From Gemmatimonadota bacterium (lineage in GTDB: Bacteria > Gemmatimonadota > Gemmatimonadetes > Gemmatimonadales > GWC2-71-9): DNA of 64,000 nt. Where the stretch lies: NCBI GenBank assembly GCA_016874005.1, contig VGVQ01000004.1, positions 1-64,000 on the forward strand, written 5' to 3'. This document shows, one piece after another, positions 8,395-17,281 of this stretch; the stretch's first letter is position 1; each line of letters begins with the position of its first letter. A program made the position numbers and the translations under genes. The notes beneath the pieces are model-generated. The model searched no databases, had not been told where the DNA came from, and saw only the letters and a program-made list of their open reading frames with translations.

Positions 8395-9954
8395 ATGATT
8401 GCTCGTCTGCTCGGCGCCCTCGCCTGCTCGACGGTGGTGGCGTCGCTGGCCGCGGCCCAGCCCGCCAACCCGCTTCGCAACCTCGACGGCTACATCGAAA
8501 AAGCCCGGGCGGACTGGGGCGTGGCCGGGCTGGCGGTTTCGATCGTCCGGAACGACTCGGTCATCTATGCCAAGGGGTTCGGTCTCAAGGAGGCGGGCAA
8601 GCCGGACAAGGTCGATGAAAGAACGCTCTTCGCGATCGGCTCGAACTCCAAGTCGTTCACGGCCGTGGCGCTCGGGATGCTGCAAGACGAGGGCAAGCTC
8701 CACCTCGACGACAAGGCGACCAAACACCTCCCAGCCTTCAACGCCTCCGACGCGTACATCACGCGGGAGCTGACCGTCCGCGACCTGATCACCCACCGAA
8801 GCGGCTACTTCCGGGGCGACGCGGTCTGGATGGGAAGCGGCTTCGGCCGCGACGAGATCCTCCGGCGGACGGTCAATCAACCTCGGAGCACCAGCTTCCG
8901 GTCCACCTTCGGCTACAACAACATCATGTTCCTCGCGGCCGGCGAGATCGTCGGGAAGGTGGCGGGGAGCTCGTGGGACGCCTTCGTGCGGCAACGGATC
9001 TTCGCGCCGCTCGGGATGAACACGTCGGGGACCAGCGTGACCGAGCTCGCCTCGCAGCCCAACGTCGCCACCCCGCACGCCAGGGTCAGCGGCCAACCGG
9101 TGGCGATCAAGTACCGCAACATCGACAACGTCGGCCCGGCCGGCTCGATCAACTCGAGCGTCCAGGAAATGGCCCAGTACGTCAGGTTCCACCTCGGCCG
9201 CGGGGTCTATCAGGGTCGCGAGCTGTTGAGTCGCCGGTACCACGACGACATGGTGACGCCGCAGACCATCGCTGGAACCGGCCGGGACACCTTGCTGCCG
9301 ATGGTCCACTTCGACACCTACGGGTTGGCCCTCTGGCTCAGGGACTATTACGGCAAGAAGCTGGTGTCGCACGGCGGGGGCATCGACGGGATGTTGTCCC
9401 AGATGGCCTGGATCCCGGAGGCGAATGTCGGGGTGGTGGTTCTCACCAACACCGATGGCCAGAACCTCCAGAACGCCCTGACCTTCAAGGTTCTCGACCT
9501 CCTGATCGGCGCGCCCGAGCGAGACTGGAGCGCCATCTACCTCGCCCAGGATCGCCGGAATCAGCGGCGAGCGGATTCGGCCCGAACGGCGATGGTCGCA
9601 GAGAGGGTGGCCGGGAGCAAGGCGTCGCTCGCGCTCGAGAAGTACCTCGGCCGCTACGAGCATGCCTTTTACGGCGAGCTCAGGGTCGAAAGGGACGGCG
9701 ACGGGCTGGTACTGCGCCGCAGCGCCGAGCAATGGGCCACGCTCGAGCATTGGCACTTCGACACCTGGCGGGTCGAGTGGAACACCTCCCGGACGCCGGG
9801 GGCGATGACCTTCGCGATGTTCAAGGTCGAGCCTAACGCCACGGTCTCGACCTTGGAGATGCGGGGGGCACCATTCGCGACGCCGTACGAGCCGGGGGCG
9901 GTGTTCCGGCGGGTCGGGACCACCGGCAACGCGGCGAGAGCGGGCGGGCAGTGA
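8395..9954 (+). CDS. Exported serine hydrolase with beta-lactamase domain
   Basis: 519 residues from the ATG at 8395, which opens a signal peptide (MIARLLGALACSTVVASLAAA). An in-frame TTG further upstream gives no signal. SxxK is in IGSNSKSFTAVALG (about residue 86), the YxN equivalent is YNNIMF (about 182), and the third box is SHGGGIDGML (about 325). A C-terminal DUF3471-like beta domain follows (about 410-510: YLGRYEHAFYGELRVERDGD). A periplasmic D-peptidase or esterase is likely. It is close in plan to the hydrolase at 45151. Confidence 0.75.
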   Translation: MIARLLGALACSTVVASLAAAQPANPLRNLDGYIEKARADWGVAGLAVSIVRNDSVIYAKGFGLKEAGKPDKVDERTLFAIGSNSKSFTAVALGMLQDEGKLHLDDKATKHLPAFNASDAYITRELTVRDLITHRSGYFRGDAVWMGSGFGRDEILRRTVNQPRSTSFRSTFGYNNIMFLAAGEIVGKVAGSSWDAFVRQRIFAPLGMNTSGTSVTELASQPNVATPHARVSGQPVAIKYRNIDNVGPAGSINSSVQEMAQYVRFHLGRGVYQGRELLSRRYHDDMVTPQTIAGTGRDTLLPMVHFDTYGLALWLRDYYGKKLVSHGGGIDGMLSQMAWIPEANVGVVVLTNTDGQNLQNALTFKVLDLLIGAPERDWSAIYLAQDRRNQRRADSARTAMVAERVAGSKASLALEKYLGRYEHAFYGELRVERDGDGLVLRRSAEQWATLEHWHFDTWRVEWNTSRTPGAMTFAMFKVEPNATVSTLEMRGAPFATPYEPGAVFRRVGTTGNAARAGGQ

Positions 9955-10009
9955 GGGGGGCCGGCCGGCGGCGGTCTGACCGTTTCCGGCGGTTCGACAC
10001 CGGGGCAGG

Positions 10010-10714
10010 ATGAACCCACCGCCGTTTTCCGAGCTGGTGGGGCGGCTCCTCGAGGAAGTACCGGACACCGCGGCGGCAGAGTCGCTGCAGCGGCAAATCG
10101 AGAGCCGGCTGATGGCGGTGTTGGGGACCGATGGGGTCGGCGGTGAGCGGGAAGTCGATTCGCTCACCGAGGCCGGATATCGCTTGGAGCGGCTCGATGC
10201 GATGCGTTGGATGTGGCGGGTGGAGCTGCCGGCTCCGCGGGTCCTCGAGATCTGGTTCACGGGAACCGACCGGCCCTACCTGGCCGCGCTATCGTACCGG
10301 ACCGGCAAGCCGTGGGGCAGCGCGGCGGAGCGGCGGCGCGCCAAGTTGCAGGCGGAGTTCTATCGGCGCTACCAAGCCCTGTTCGATCCCGCGATCGAGC
10401 GGGGCCCCGGCGACAACGTCATCGAGGTCGTCGCCGAGTTCGAGGCGGACGTCAATAATGGCGGGTTTGGCCAATACCTTTCGAACAAGAGTACGGCTCG
10501 GGCCCGCCAAGCGCTCGAGGCGCTGATGGCGATCGGCGCCAAGCGGAGCCACCGATGGCTTACTCAGGCCATCGAGGCCGGTGGCGACGAAGCCCGGATG
10601 GCGCGGCTCGACCAGCAATTCTTCGATCGCCCCGACGACCTGGCGTCCTTGACCATGAAGTACTTGCCCCGCGCTCGGGGTGATCGCCCGTCCAAGCGCA
10701 GTAAGCGGCCCTGA
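10010..10714 (+). CDS. DUF4375 domain protein
   Basis: 234 residues. The C-terminal part from about 120 (YRRYQALFDPAIERG..NVIEVVAEFEADVNNGGFGQYLSN) carries the NGGFxQY[FL]xN signature of DUF4375, a family of small soluble proteins of unknown function. The N-terminal 110 residues (helical start, then DAMRWMWRVELPAPRVLEIWF) show no family I recognise. The basic tail is RARGDRPSKRSKRP. It is followed 43 bases later by the lipoprotein hydrolase gene, so co-transcription is possible. Confidence 0.65.
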   Translation: MNPPPFSELVGRLLEEVPDTAAAESLQRQIESRLMAVLGTDGVGGEREVDSLTEAGYRLERLDAMRWMWRVELPAPRVLEIWFTGTDRPYLAALSYRTGKPWGSAAERRRAKLQAEFYRRYQALFDPAIERGPGDNVIEVVAEFEADVNNGGFGQYLSNKSTARARQALEALMAIGAKRSHRWLTQAIEAGGDEARMARLDQQFFDRPDDLASLTMKYLPRARGDRPSKRSKRP

Positions 10715-10757
10715 GCGAGGCGATCACGATCGAAATTCGCGAACCTCGGAGGATGAA

Positions 10758-11786
10758 ATGTCGGACTCGATCGAGCGTGGTATCCGGCTGTGCTTGGCGG
10801 TCGCATCGACTTTGGCCGCGACGGCGTGCGGCAAGGCCCCCGATCAGGCCCAGGCACCGCCCGCCGGGCCGGCCTGGACCGACCCGGCCCCCCACACGGA
10901 AGGCTTCGGCGCCACCGCGACCGGCCCGCTCCACTACCTCGACTGGGGCGGCACCGGACCCAACCTGATCCTGATCCACGGCTTGGGCGACAACCCCCAC
11001 GCCTTCGACGATCTGGTGCCGGCCCTCGGCGGCAAGTTCCGGGTGGTCGCCTACGCTCGCCGGGGACACGGACGGTCCACCAAACAGGGTCCCTACGACA
11101 CCGCCACCCTGGTCGCCGACCTGACCACCGTGATGGACAGCCTCAAGATCGAGTCAGCCCATCTGGCCGGGTGGTCCATGGGCGGCAACGAGATCACCGC
11201 GATGGCCGGCACCCATCCCGGCCGGGTCGGGAAGATCGTCTACCTCGACGCCGGATACGATTGGGCCGACCCAACGTTCGCCGCGGCCTTCAACGAGACG
11301 CCCGCCGATATCAACCCGCCGGAGGCCGCGCGGGCCAGCCTCGACGCGTTCCGCGATTGGCAGCGGACCGTCTGGTTCCCGGGAGTCGCCGACGGTTCTC
11401 GGCTGGAGGCCTACATCCGGGGCTTGGTCGAGGTCCAGCCCGATGGACGGGCCCTGCCCGCGATCCACGACACGGTGATGGCGAAGCTCTATGAAGCACT
11501 GGTGACCAGCCCCCGCGACTATCCCAAGGTGAAGGCGCCGGCCCTGTCGATCTACGCCACGACGTTCTTCGATCTCGAACGCGGTGACTCCGCCCAACGG
11601 GCGAAGATGGCCGCCTGGGAAGAGAAGCACGTCGCGACGTTCCGGGCGAGGTCTAAAGCGCGGATCGTGAAGGAACTGGCCGGGGTCGACACGATATCGG
11701 TTCCGGGAACCCACATGGACTTCTTGGTGAACGGCCGTGACCAAGTGGCCGCCGCCATGGCGGCGTTCCTGTCGCGACCGCGGTAG
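10758..11786 (+). CDS. Alpha/beta hydrolase, predicted lipoprotein
   Basis: 342 residues. The ATG at 10758 has GGAGGATGAA directly upstream and opens a lipoprotein signal ending in the lipobox LAATAC (Cys about 23). The alpha/beta-hydrolase landmarks are the oxyanion loop HGLGDN (about 79), the nucleophile elbow GWSMGG (about 143) and the catalytic His in GTHMDFL near the C-terminus. The substrate is unknown; it resembles epoxide-hydrolase or esterase-type members. The frame extends further 5', but those residues overlap the previous gene and give no signal peptide. Confidence 0.75.
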   Translation: MSDSIERGIRLCLAVASTLAATACGKAPDQAQAPPAGPAWTDPAPHTEGFGATATGPLHYLDWGGTGPNLILIHGLGDNPHAFDDLVPALGGKFRVVAYARRGHGRSTKQGPYDTATLVADLTTVMDSLKIESAHLAGWSMGGNEITAMAGTHPGRVGKIVYLDAGYDWADPTFAAAFNETPADINPPEAARASLDAFRDWQRTVWFPGVADGSRLEAYIRGLVEVQPDGRALPAIHDTVMAKLYEALVTSPRDYPKVKAPALSIYATTFFDLERGDSAQRAKMAAWEEKHVATFRARSKARIVKELAGVDTISVPGTHMDFLVNGRDQVAAAMAAFLSRPR

Positions 11787-11924
11787 GCAGTCGCCACGGT
11801 GACGATCTGACCGGGGCCTGCCTGGTCTTCAGCCCGGCGCGTCCACGAGCTGTGGGCCCGGCACCGGTACCGCGACACCGGGCGCCGGCCTAACCGGGGC
11901 GGCCCGCGATCCGGGCCTCCGCTG

Positions 11925-12932
11925 TCACATTCGCAACTTCACCAGGTCGACGCCAGCTTCCCTCAGCATCGCCGTGGCGGTGTCGTTGAGCGGATACGCC
12001 TCGTTGAAGACGACCCGCCGGATCCCGGCATTGATGATCATCTTGCTGCACATCAGGCAGGGTGAATAGGTGGTATACAGGGTGGCGTCCCGGATGGCGA
12101 TCCCGTGGTACGACGCCTGGACGATGGCGTTCTCCTCGCCGTGCGAGCAGAGGCATTCGTCGAGGTTCTTCCCGCTCTCGCTGAACCCGTTGCACCGGGG
12201 GCAGCCGCCTTCGTTGCAGTTCTTCACCCCGCGGGGCGTCCCGTTGTAGCCGGTGCTGATGATCCGCCGCTCGGAGACGATCACGGCGGCGACCTGCCTC
12301 TTCATGCAGTTGCTCCGAGCCGCGACCTGCTTGGCGATGTTCATGAAATACTCGTCCCACGACGGCCGGGCGAAGGCCACTTCGAGCTCGCGCAAGGTAG
12401 CCGTCAGCCGGCCGGCGAACTCCTCCAGACTGCCGTCGTTGTCGATCCGGCGGTCGGCCATCCGCTCGGTCTCGAGCAGCTGCTGGGCCGCGGCGTTACT
12501 GCTGGCGAACTCGCGCTCCTCCTGGCGAACGAACTCCTCGAGGGTGCTGGCGTCGCCCTCACGACGTCGCGCCAGGGCCCTGGCGAAGCGAGCCTCGAGC
12601 GGCGCGAAGATGTGGAACAACGAAAACGCCCGAGCCCCCGCCTTTCTCAGGGCCACGACCTCGGCCGGATGGCGGATGCTGTCCACCACATAGTTCCGGT
12701 CTGGCTGCATCTCCGCGACCGTGAGTTCGGCGAGGGCGCCCGGTCCATGGCGCTCGCGCAGCTCGTTGCCGAGCGCGATCATGTTTTCCCGCTTCTCGGA
12801 GAGGCCGCGCCGGCGTGCCTCCTTGCGAATGACGTCGGAGAGCGAGACCGCGGTGAATCCCCTGGCCTCGAGCACCTGGCCGGCGGAGGTCTTGCCCGCC
12901 GCGTTGCGGCCGGTGAGTCCGATGATGATCAT
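11925..12932 (-). CDS. Fusion of P-loop kinase-like domain and dCMP deaminase
   Basis: 335 residues. I choose the ATG at 12932 because MIIIGLTGRNAAGKTSAG is the native start of a P-loop nucleotide kinase domain (Walker A about 7-14); the 48 upstream in-frame residues are Pro/Arg-rich and unlike the family. Residues 1-175 resemble dephospho-CoA-kinase/UPF0200-like kinases (LSDVIRKEARRRGL, VDSIRHPAEV). Residues about 185-335 are a deoxycytidylate deaminase: NCMKRQVAAVIV, TGYNGTPRGVKNC, the zinc motif HGEENA and PCLMC. Expected reaction: dCMP to dUMP for thymidylate synthesis; the kinase domain may sense or phosphorylate nucleotides. The same two-domain order is known in fungal Dcd1 and in the anti-phage dCTP deaminases AvcD/DcdV. 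The HGE in place of HAE is within normal variation. Confidence 0.8.
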   Translation of the reverse strand: MIIIGLTGRNAAGKTSAGQVLEARGFTAVSLSDVIRKEARRRGLSEKRENMIALGNELRERHGPGALAELTVAEMQPDRNYVVDSIRHPAEVVALRKAGARAFSLFHIFAPLEARFARALARRREGDASTLEEFVRQEEREFASSNAAAQQLLETERMADRRIDNDGSLEEFAGRLTATLRELEVAFARPSWDEYFMNIAKQVAARSNCMKRQVAAVIVSERRIISTGYNGTPRGVKNCNEGGCPRCNGFSESGKNLDECLCSHGEENAIVQASYHGIAIRDATLYTTYSPCLMCSKMIINAGIRRVVFNEAYPLNDTATAMLREAGVDLVKLRM

Positions 12933-13142
12933 GGTGTCTTCGGCAATGGGCTCGCGGTGGCGCGGTCCTCGGTCGGGAAGCTCCCGATCCGCCACCCAAA
13001 GTAGATCCCCACCGCGGCAGCCGTCCAGACGCCTCGCCGGCCGGCTCGGCCAGGAGGGCGAGTCGGTCCGGGTCATCGCGAATCGGCTGGCAGCTCGGCG
13101 GTGAGCGTTATTCCCTTGGTCAGTGCGGCACTGGCGCGGACG

Positions 13143-14696
13143 CTACCCCCAGCGCGGTCCCAGCGTGGCCCAGAGGTCCGCTAGGCTGCTCTTGGGTCCG
13201 CGCGCGACGAAGACCCTGAGATCGCGTTGCTCGGGCACCGCCCGCGGGTCCTCGATCCGGGCCACTTCCTCGACTTTCGCGAACAGGCGGCTGAGGGCCT
13301 CACCCGCATCGGGCCGGCCGATCAGCAGGGTGACCTGGCCGGTGCGGGTGCCGATTCCCCAAGCGTGAAAATCTCCAGCAGTGCTGACAGGGTAGGGAAG
13401 GCCGAGTTCCCGGTGGTACATCGCCAGCGCGCCGGCCTCGCCGTAGTTGCTCCCGACCAGGAGGGCGTCGGCCTGCTCGGCCGGCGTGAGTCGCTGCCAC
13501 ACTCGGGCCACCTCCTCCGCCATCCGCCTCCAGCCGAGCATGTCGGCGTAGTCCTGGGGCAGGGCCAGGACCTCGCCGCGGTTGGTGCGAACCGCCTCGG
13601 TGACGCCCAGCTTGGCCGCGTACCGCGCCATCGCCTCGGGACCGAGGACCGGAATGCCCATCGGCAGCACGAGCGCCGCCATGGTTGCCATCGCCCCGGC
13701 CGTGAGCCAGCGAATCGGCATTCGAGCCCGAGCCAAGCCGATGGCACCCACCGCGATCAAGGCAGGGTACCCCGGCACGGCGTAGTACGCTTTGCCGCCG
13801 AGGATGATCATCACCGCCAGCAGGGCCAGGGCGAACGACGTGGCGACTCTGGCCGCGACCGACCGCCGCGCGGACCCCAAGCCCACCAGCACCGGCAGCA
13901 GGGCGGCCCCCAGCAGCATCGGCTGTTCGATCAGGAACTCGCCCGGACCGATCCGGTCGAGCTGCCCGGACCGGAGGGTTCCCAGCTGCGCCAGGAACGG
14001 CCAGCCGTGAGTGATCTGCCCCGTTAGGCTCGGCACGGCCAGCGCCAGCGTGGCCAGGGCGGCGAGCCAGGGCCATCGACCAAGGAGCTGACGGCGGAGG
14101 TCGGGCACCGTCACCGCCGGGGCGATCAAGGCCACCGCGTAGAACGCGGCGCTGAACTTGGTGAGCGCGCCGAGGCCCAGGGACAACCCGGTGAGCAGCC
14201 ACCATCGGGGGTTTCGCTCCTGGGCGGCGAGCAACACGCCGGCCACGGCGCCGAACGCGAAGAGTTGGTCGAAGACCACCGGTTGCAGGAGGACCGAGGG
14301 CCGGAGCAGCACCGGGGCAGCCACCGAGGCCAAGGCCGCGAACGCCATCGCGGTTGCCCCGCCGCCCAACCGCCGAATCAGCAGCAGCATGGCGCCTAAC
14401 AGGGCCGCGCCGGCCAACGCCGCCGGTACTCGGGCGGCCCATACCGAGGTGCCGAGAACGCTTTTGGAGATCGCCGCGACCGCCGCGATCAGAGGCGGGA
14501 ACTGCATCGCCATCGGCTGGAAGTGGTCGCCCATCGCGGAGTAGAGCAGCTCGTCGCGATGGAACTCCCAGGCGGGGTCGATGGTGGCGAGCGGCAGGAC
14601 CGCCCGTAAGGCCACCAGCGCGACGACGAGCGTTGTTCCGCCAGGAACCGGCCTCGAGGCGATTTTCTGGTCCGGGGATTGGGGTTGCGGCGTCAT
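13143..14696 (-). CDS. Glycosyltransferase family 39 membrane protein
   Basis: 517 residues with about ten hydrophobic segments. The N-terminus fits ArnT/PMT-type GT39 enzymes: first helix LVVALVALRAVLPLA, then an acidic first loop (FHRDELLYSAMGDHF) and QFPPLIAA. These enzymes move sugars or aminoarabinose from polyprenyl carriers onto lipids or proteins on the outer side of the inner membrane. The C-terminal 150 residues are soluble (DYADMLGWRRMAEEVARVW, LLVGSNYGEAGALAMY), as in many bacterial GT39 proteins. It is divergent from the small membrane gene at 14807, so 14697-14806 should hold both promoters. Confidence 0.75.
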   Translation of the reverse strand: MTPQPQSPDQKIASRPVPGGTTLVVALVALRAVLPLATIDPAWEFHRDELLYSAMGDHFQPMAMQFPPLIAAVAAISKSVLGTSVWAARVPAALAGAALLGAMLLLIRRLGGGATAMAFAALASVAAPVLLRPSVLLQPVVFDQLFAFGAVAGVLLAAQERNPRWWLLTGLSLGLGALTKFSAAFYAVALIAPAVTVPDLRRQLLGRWPWLAALATLALAVPSLTGQITHGWPFLAQLGTLRSGQLDRIGPGEFLIEQPMLLGAALLPVLVGLGSARRSVAARVATSFALALLAVMIILGGKAYYAVPGYPALIAVGAIGLARARMPIRWLTAGAMATMAALVLPMGIPVLGPEAMARYAAKLGVTEAVRTNRGEVLALPQDYADMLGWRRMAEEVARVWQRLTPAEQADALLVGSNYGEAGALAMYHRELGLPYPVSTAGDFHAWGIGTRTGQVTLLIGRPDAGEALSRLFAKVEEVARIEDPRAVPEQRDLRVFVARGPKSSLADLWATLGPRWG

Positions 14697-14806
14697 GGCC
14701 GTCGTACGTCGGCCTTGGGGCGGTGGTTTCCCGCCGCGAGCCGCTCTTGCCCGGGCGGCCGCCGCCCGGCACCTTGATGCGGCAGGTCCATCTCTTGGGG
14801 GGTGTC

Positions 14807-15106
14807 ATGGCCGGGGCGTTGGCGATGCGGCGGTTCCATCTCGCGATCGGTCTGGCGGGGCTGCTCGGGGTCTACGCCCGACCGTCTGACCAGCCCCTCG
14901 CCCCAACGGTGCAGTGGGCCGCCTCACTGGTCCTTGGGGTGGTGCCGCTTCTCTTTGCGCTCGGGTTTATGGTCGAGCCCGGGCTCGCCGAGATGGCGCG
15001 ACCCTGGTCGCCCCCGGCGATCTACCTCGGCCTCGTCGCGACCCTGGCCCATGTCCTGGCCGGTTGGTCCGATCGAGCCAAGAGCCAGCGAGAGGCGGAA
15101 GCATGA
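14807..15106 (+). CDS. Small membrane protein with three predicted helices
   Basis: 99 residues from the ATG at 14807, which has a GGGGGGT box upstream; an in-frame ATG at 14777 is the alternative. Hydrophobic segments: FHLAIGLAGLLGVYA, WAASLVLGVVPLLFALGFMV and IYLGLVATLAHVLAGW. The tail is charged (SDRAKSQREAEA). No family recognised. Its stop overlaps the next start as ATGA (15103-15106), so it is translationally coupled to the lipoprotein hydrolase. Confidence 0.5.
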   Translation: MAGALAMRRFHLAIGLAGLLGVYARPSDQPLAPTVQWAASLVLGVVPLLFALGFMVEPGLAEMARPWSPPAIYLGLVATLAHVLAGWSDRAKSQREAEA

Positions 15107-16263
15107 GGTGGGCCCTCGTCGCCGTCACGGCGTCGCTACTCGGGTGCGCCGGAGGCGCCAAGCCGGCGACCCGATCGGCCCCGGATCGGTCGGCCTTGGC
15201 CGATTCGCTCGGGGCCATCGTCCGCCGATTCGCCTCCTCCGAAGAGCTGCCCGGCGTTGCCGCCGGCGTCTGGCACCGCGGGGTGGTCTACCGAGGCGGA
15301 TTCGGGACGCGGGGCGGCGGCGTGGGCGACCCGGCGGTCGGGCCAACCACCGTCTTCCACATGGCGTCGGTGACCAAGCCCTTCGTCGCGACCGCCCTGA
15401 TGCAACTGGTCGAGGCCGGTAAGGTCTCCCTGGATGGCACCGTCACCGGATATCTACCCTACTTCGCCGTCAAGGGGCCGGGCGCCGCGGGCATCACCAT
15501 CAGGCAGCTGCTCAGCCACACGGCCGGCCTCGGAGACGTCACCGACTATGCCTGGCAGCATCCTGAGTACGACGACGGGGCCCTGGAGCGCTACATTCGC
15601 GGCCTGAAGGACTCCTCCTTGATCGCGCCGCCCGGCGAGACCTGGGCCTACAGCAACATCGGGTTCGAGATCCTGGCCGATGTCATCGCCAAGGTCGCGG
15701 GCGTTCCGTTCGAGACCTACCTCCAGCAGCACCTCCTCACCCCACTCGGGATGGGCAAGAGCACCCTGCTGATGACGGACATCGACTCGACTCTGATGGC
15801 ATACGGTCATACCGGCGACAGCGCCGCGACGAGACCGGTCGGCTACTACCCCTACAACCGCCGGCACGCAGCCAGCTCGACGCTGCATTCCAACGTCGAC
15901 GACATGCTGAGGTGGGCCGCCGCCAACCTCGGGCGTGGCTCGCTCGATGGGAGCAGGATTCTCTCTGACAGCTCCTACCGCGAGTTATGGCGGCCCCACC
16001 GCGACATTACCGCCGGCCTGGCCGAACGGGCTCGGCAAGCGGGGGTGGCGATGCCGTTCGACAGCATCGCGATCGGGCTGAGCTGGTTTCTTCCGGTCCG
16101 GCAAGGGCAGCGATTGGTGTTTCACAGTGGCGGCGACACGGGGTTCGCCAGCTACCTGGTGCTTGCCCCGGCGGAACAGGCCGCCGTGGTGGTGATGATC
16201 AACCGCGACCGAGTCGACCCTCGGCCACTCGCGTTCGAGCTGCTCGACGCGGCCCTTCGGTGA
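15103..16263 (+). CDS. Serine hydrolase, beta-lactamase family, predicted lipoprotein
   Basis: 386 residues. The ATG at 15103 overlaps the previous stop and opens a lipoprotein signal with lipobox SLLGC (Cys about 14). Motifs: SxxK in HMASVTKPFVATAL (about residue 89), YxN in YSNIGFEIL (about 184), and the third box HSGGDTGFASY (about 345). It is close in plan to esterase EstB and D-aminopeptidase-like class C enzymes. Outer-membrane or periplasmic anchoring is inferred from the lipobox. Confidence 0.75.
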   Translation: MRWALVAVTASLLGCAGGAKPATRSAPDRSALADSLGAIVRRFASSEELPGVAAGVWHRGVVYRGGFGTRGGGVGDPAVGPTTVFHMASVTKPFVATALMQLVEAGKVSLDGTVTGYLPYFAVKGPGAAGITIRQLLSHTAGLGDVTDYAWQHPEYDDGALERYIRGLKDSSLIAPPGETWAYSNIGFEILADVIAKVAGVPFETYLQQHLLTPLGMGKSTLLMTDIDSTLMAYGHTGDSAATRPVGYYPYNRRHAASSTLHSNVDDMLRWAAANLGRGSLDGSRILSDSSYRELWRPHRDITAGLAERARQAGVAMPFDSIAIGLSWFLPVRQGQRLVFHSGGDTGFASYLVLAPAEQAAVVVMINRDRVDPRPLAFELLDAALR

Positions 16264-16299
16264 CTCGACCCGGCGTGATGCGGCGGCCCTCCAGGGCCC

Positions 16300-17226
16300 T
16301 CAGCCCGCCATGCTCTTCATCACGAACCAGAGGTTGGCGGGGCGCTCGGCCAGCCGCCGCATGTACCACTTGAACCAGGCGCTGCCATAGCTGATCAGCG
16401 TCTTGACCGTTTCGCCCTCGCGTACCAGCTGCCCTTGTTCGCCCGCCTTGATCCCGTAGAGCATGTGGATCTCGTAACCGCCCTGCTTGACGCCGAGCTC
16501 CTTCGCCTTGGCGATGATCCGGCGCACCAACGAGATGTCGTGGGTGCCGAAGACCGGCGTTCCCTGACCCTTGGCGGCCCCGGTCAGCAGCTTGATCGAG
16601 AGGTCGTAGAAGGAGAGGTCGACATCCCGCTTGGCCGGATAGGCCACCGATGGCGGCTCGCGGTAGGCGCCTTTGACCAGCCGGATCCAGGGCGCCAGGT
16701 CGAGGAGCGCGTCGATGTCCTTGGCCGACCGGTACAGATAGGCCTGTACCGCGAGGCCGCTCCTGTCATCGACTGCCTTGATGCTCCGGTACAGGTCGAT
16801 GGTCCGGTCGACGTACCTGTGGTCCTCCATGTCGATCCACAGTGCCGAGCCGGTTCGTTTGGCGGCGGCGGCGAGCTCGATCAGATACCCTCGGCAGTGA
16901 TCCAAGGACTGGTCGATGCCGAGTTGAGTCGGCTTGACCGAGACGTGGGTTGCCAGGCCGCGGGCCTTGATCGTCTCGAACGCGGCCAGGTAGTGATCGC
17001 GAACGGCCTCGGCCTGCCCCAAGTCGACGATCGCTTCCCCCAGCTGGGTGATCAGGGTATCCTGGCGCTCGGCCTGGAGGGCTTTCGCCGCGGCGAGGGC
17101 GTCGTCCAGCGTTTCGCCGGGCATGAACCTCCGTACCGCGCGCTTGGCAAAGGCGCGTTCCGAGATTTGTTTGGCGATCCAGGGAGTGTCGGCGGCCTTG
17201 AGCAGAAGGGTCCGGCCCAGCGACAT
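16300..17226 (-). CDS. Proline dehydrogenase
   Basis: 308 residues, the usual length of monofunctional bacterial PRODH. It oxidises L-proline to pyrroline-5-carboxylate with FAD. Signature stretches of the (beta/alpha)8 barrel are present: HVSVKPTQLG (strand 3), LWIDMEDHRYVDRT (strand 4), VQAYLYRSAKDI, the RLVKGAYREP lysine-containing strand, GTHD, and YEIHMLYGIK. The C-terminal RRLAERPANLWF supplies the two substrate-carboxylate arginines. No P5C dehydrogenase gene is adjacent. Confidence 0.9.
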   Translation of the reverse strand: MSLGRTLLLKAADTPWIAKQISERAFAKRAVRRFMPGETLDDALAAAKALQAERQDTLITQLGEAIVDLGQAEAVRDHYLAAFETIKARGLATHVSVKPTQLGIDQSLDHCRGYLIELAAAAKRTGSALWIDMEDHRYVDRTIDLYRSIKAVDDRSGLAVQAYLYRSAKDIDALLDLAPWIRLVKGAYREPPSVAYPAKRDVDLSFYDLSIKLLTGAAKGQGTPVFGTHDISLVRRIIAKAKELGVKQGGYEIHMLYGIKAGEQGQLVREGETVKTLISYGSAWFKWYMRRLAERPANLWFVMKSMAG

Positions 17227-17281
17227 AGCGGCGTCTAGCCTGGTTGTGGGGTCAGCGGAAATCTAATGGGTATATTGGGGG

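Noticed and set aside
11925-13142. A complete AvcID-type phage-defence system
   Set aside because: The deaminase has the right domain order, but I see no recognisable AvcI-like RNA or other defence genes nearby, and the deaminase half looks more like dCMP deaminase.
16282-16298. GGCCCT/AGGGCC hairpin as a bidirectional terminator
   Set aside because: The loop would be only two bases and there is no T-tract.
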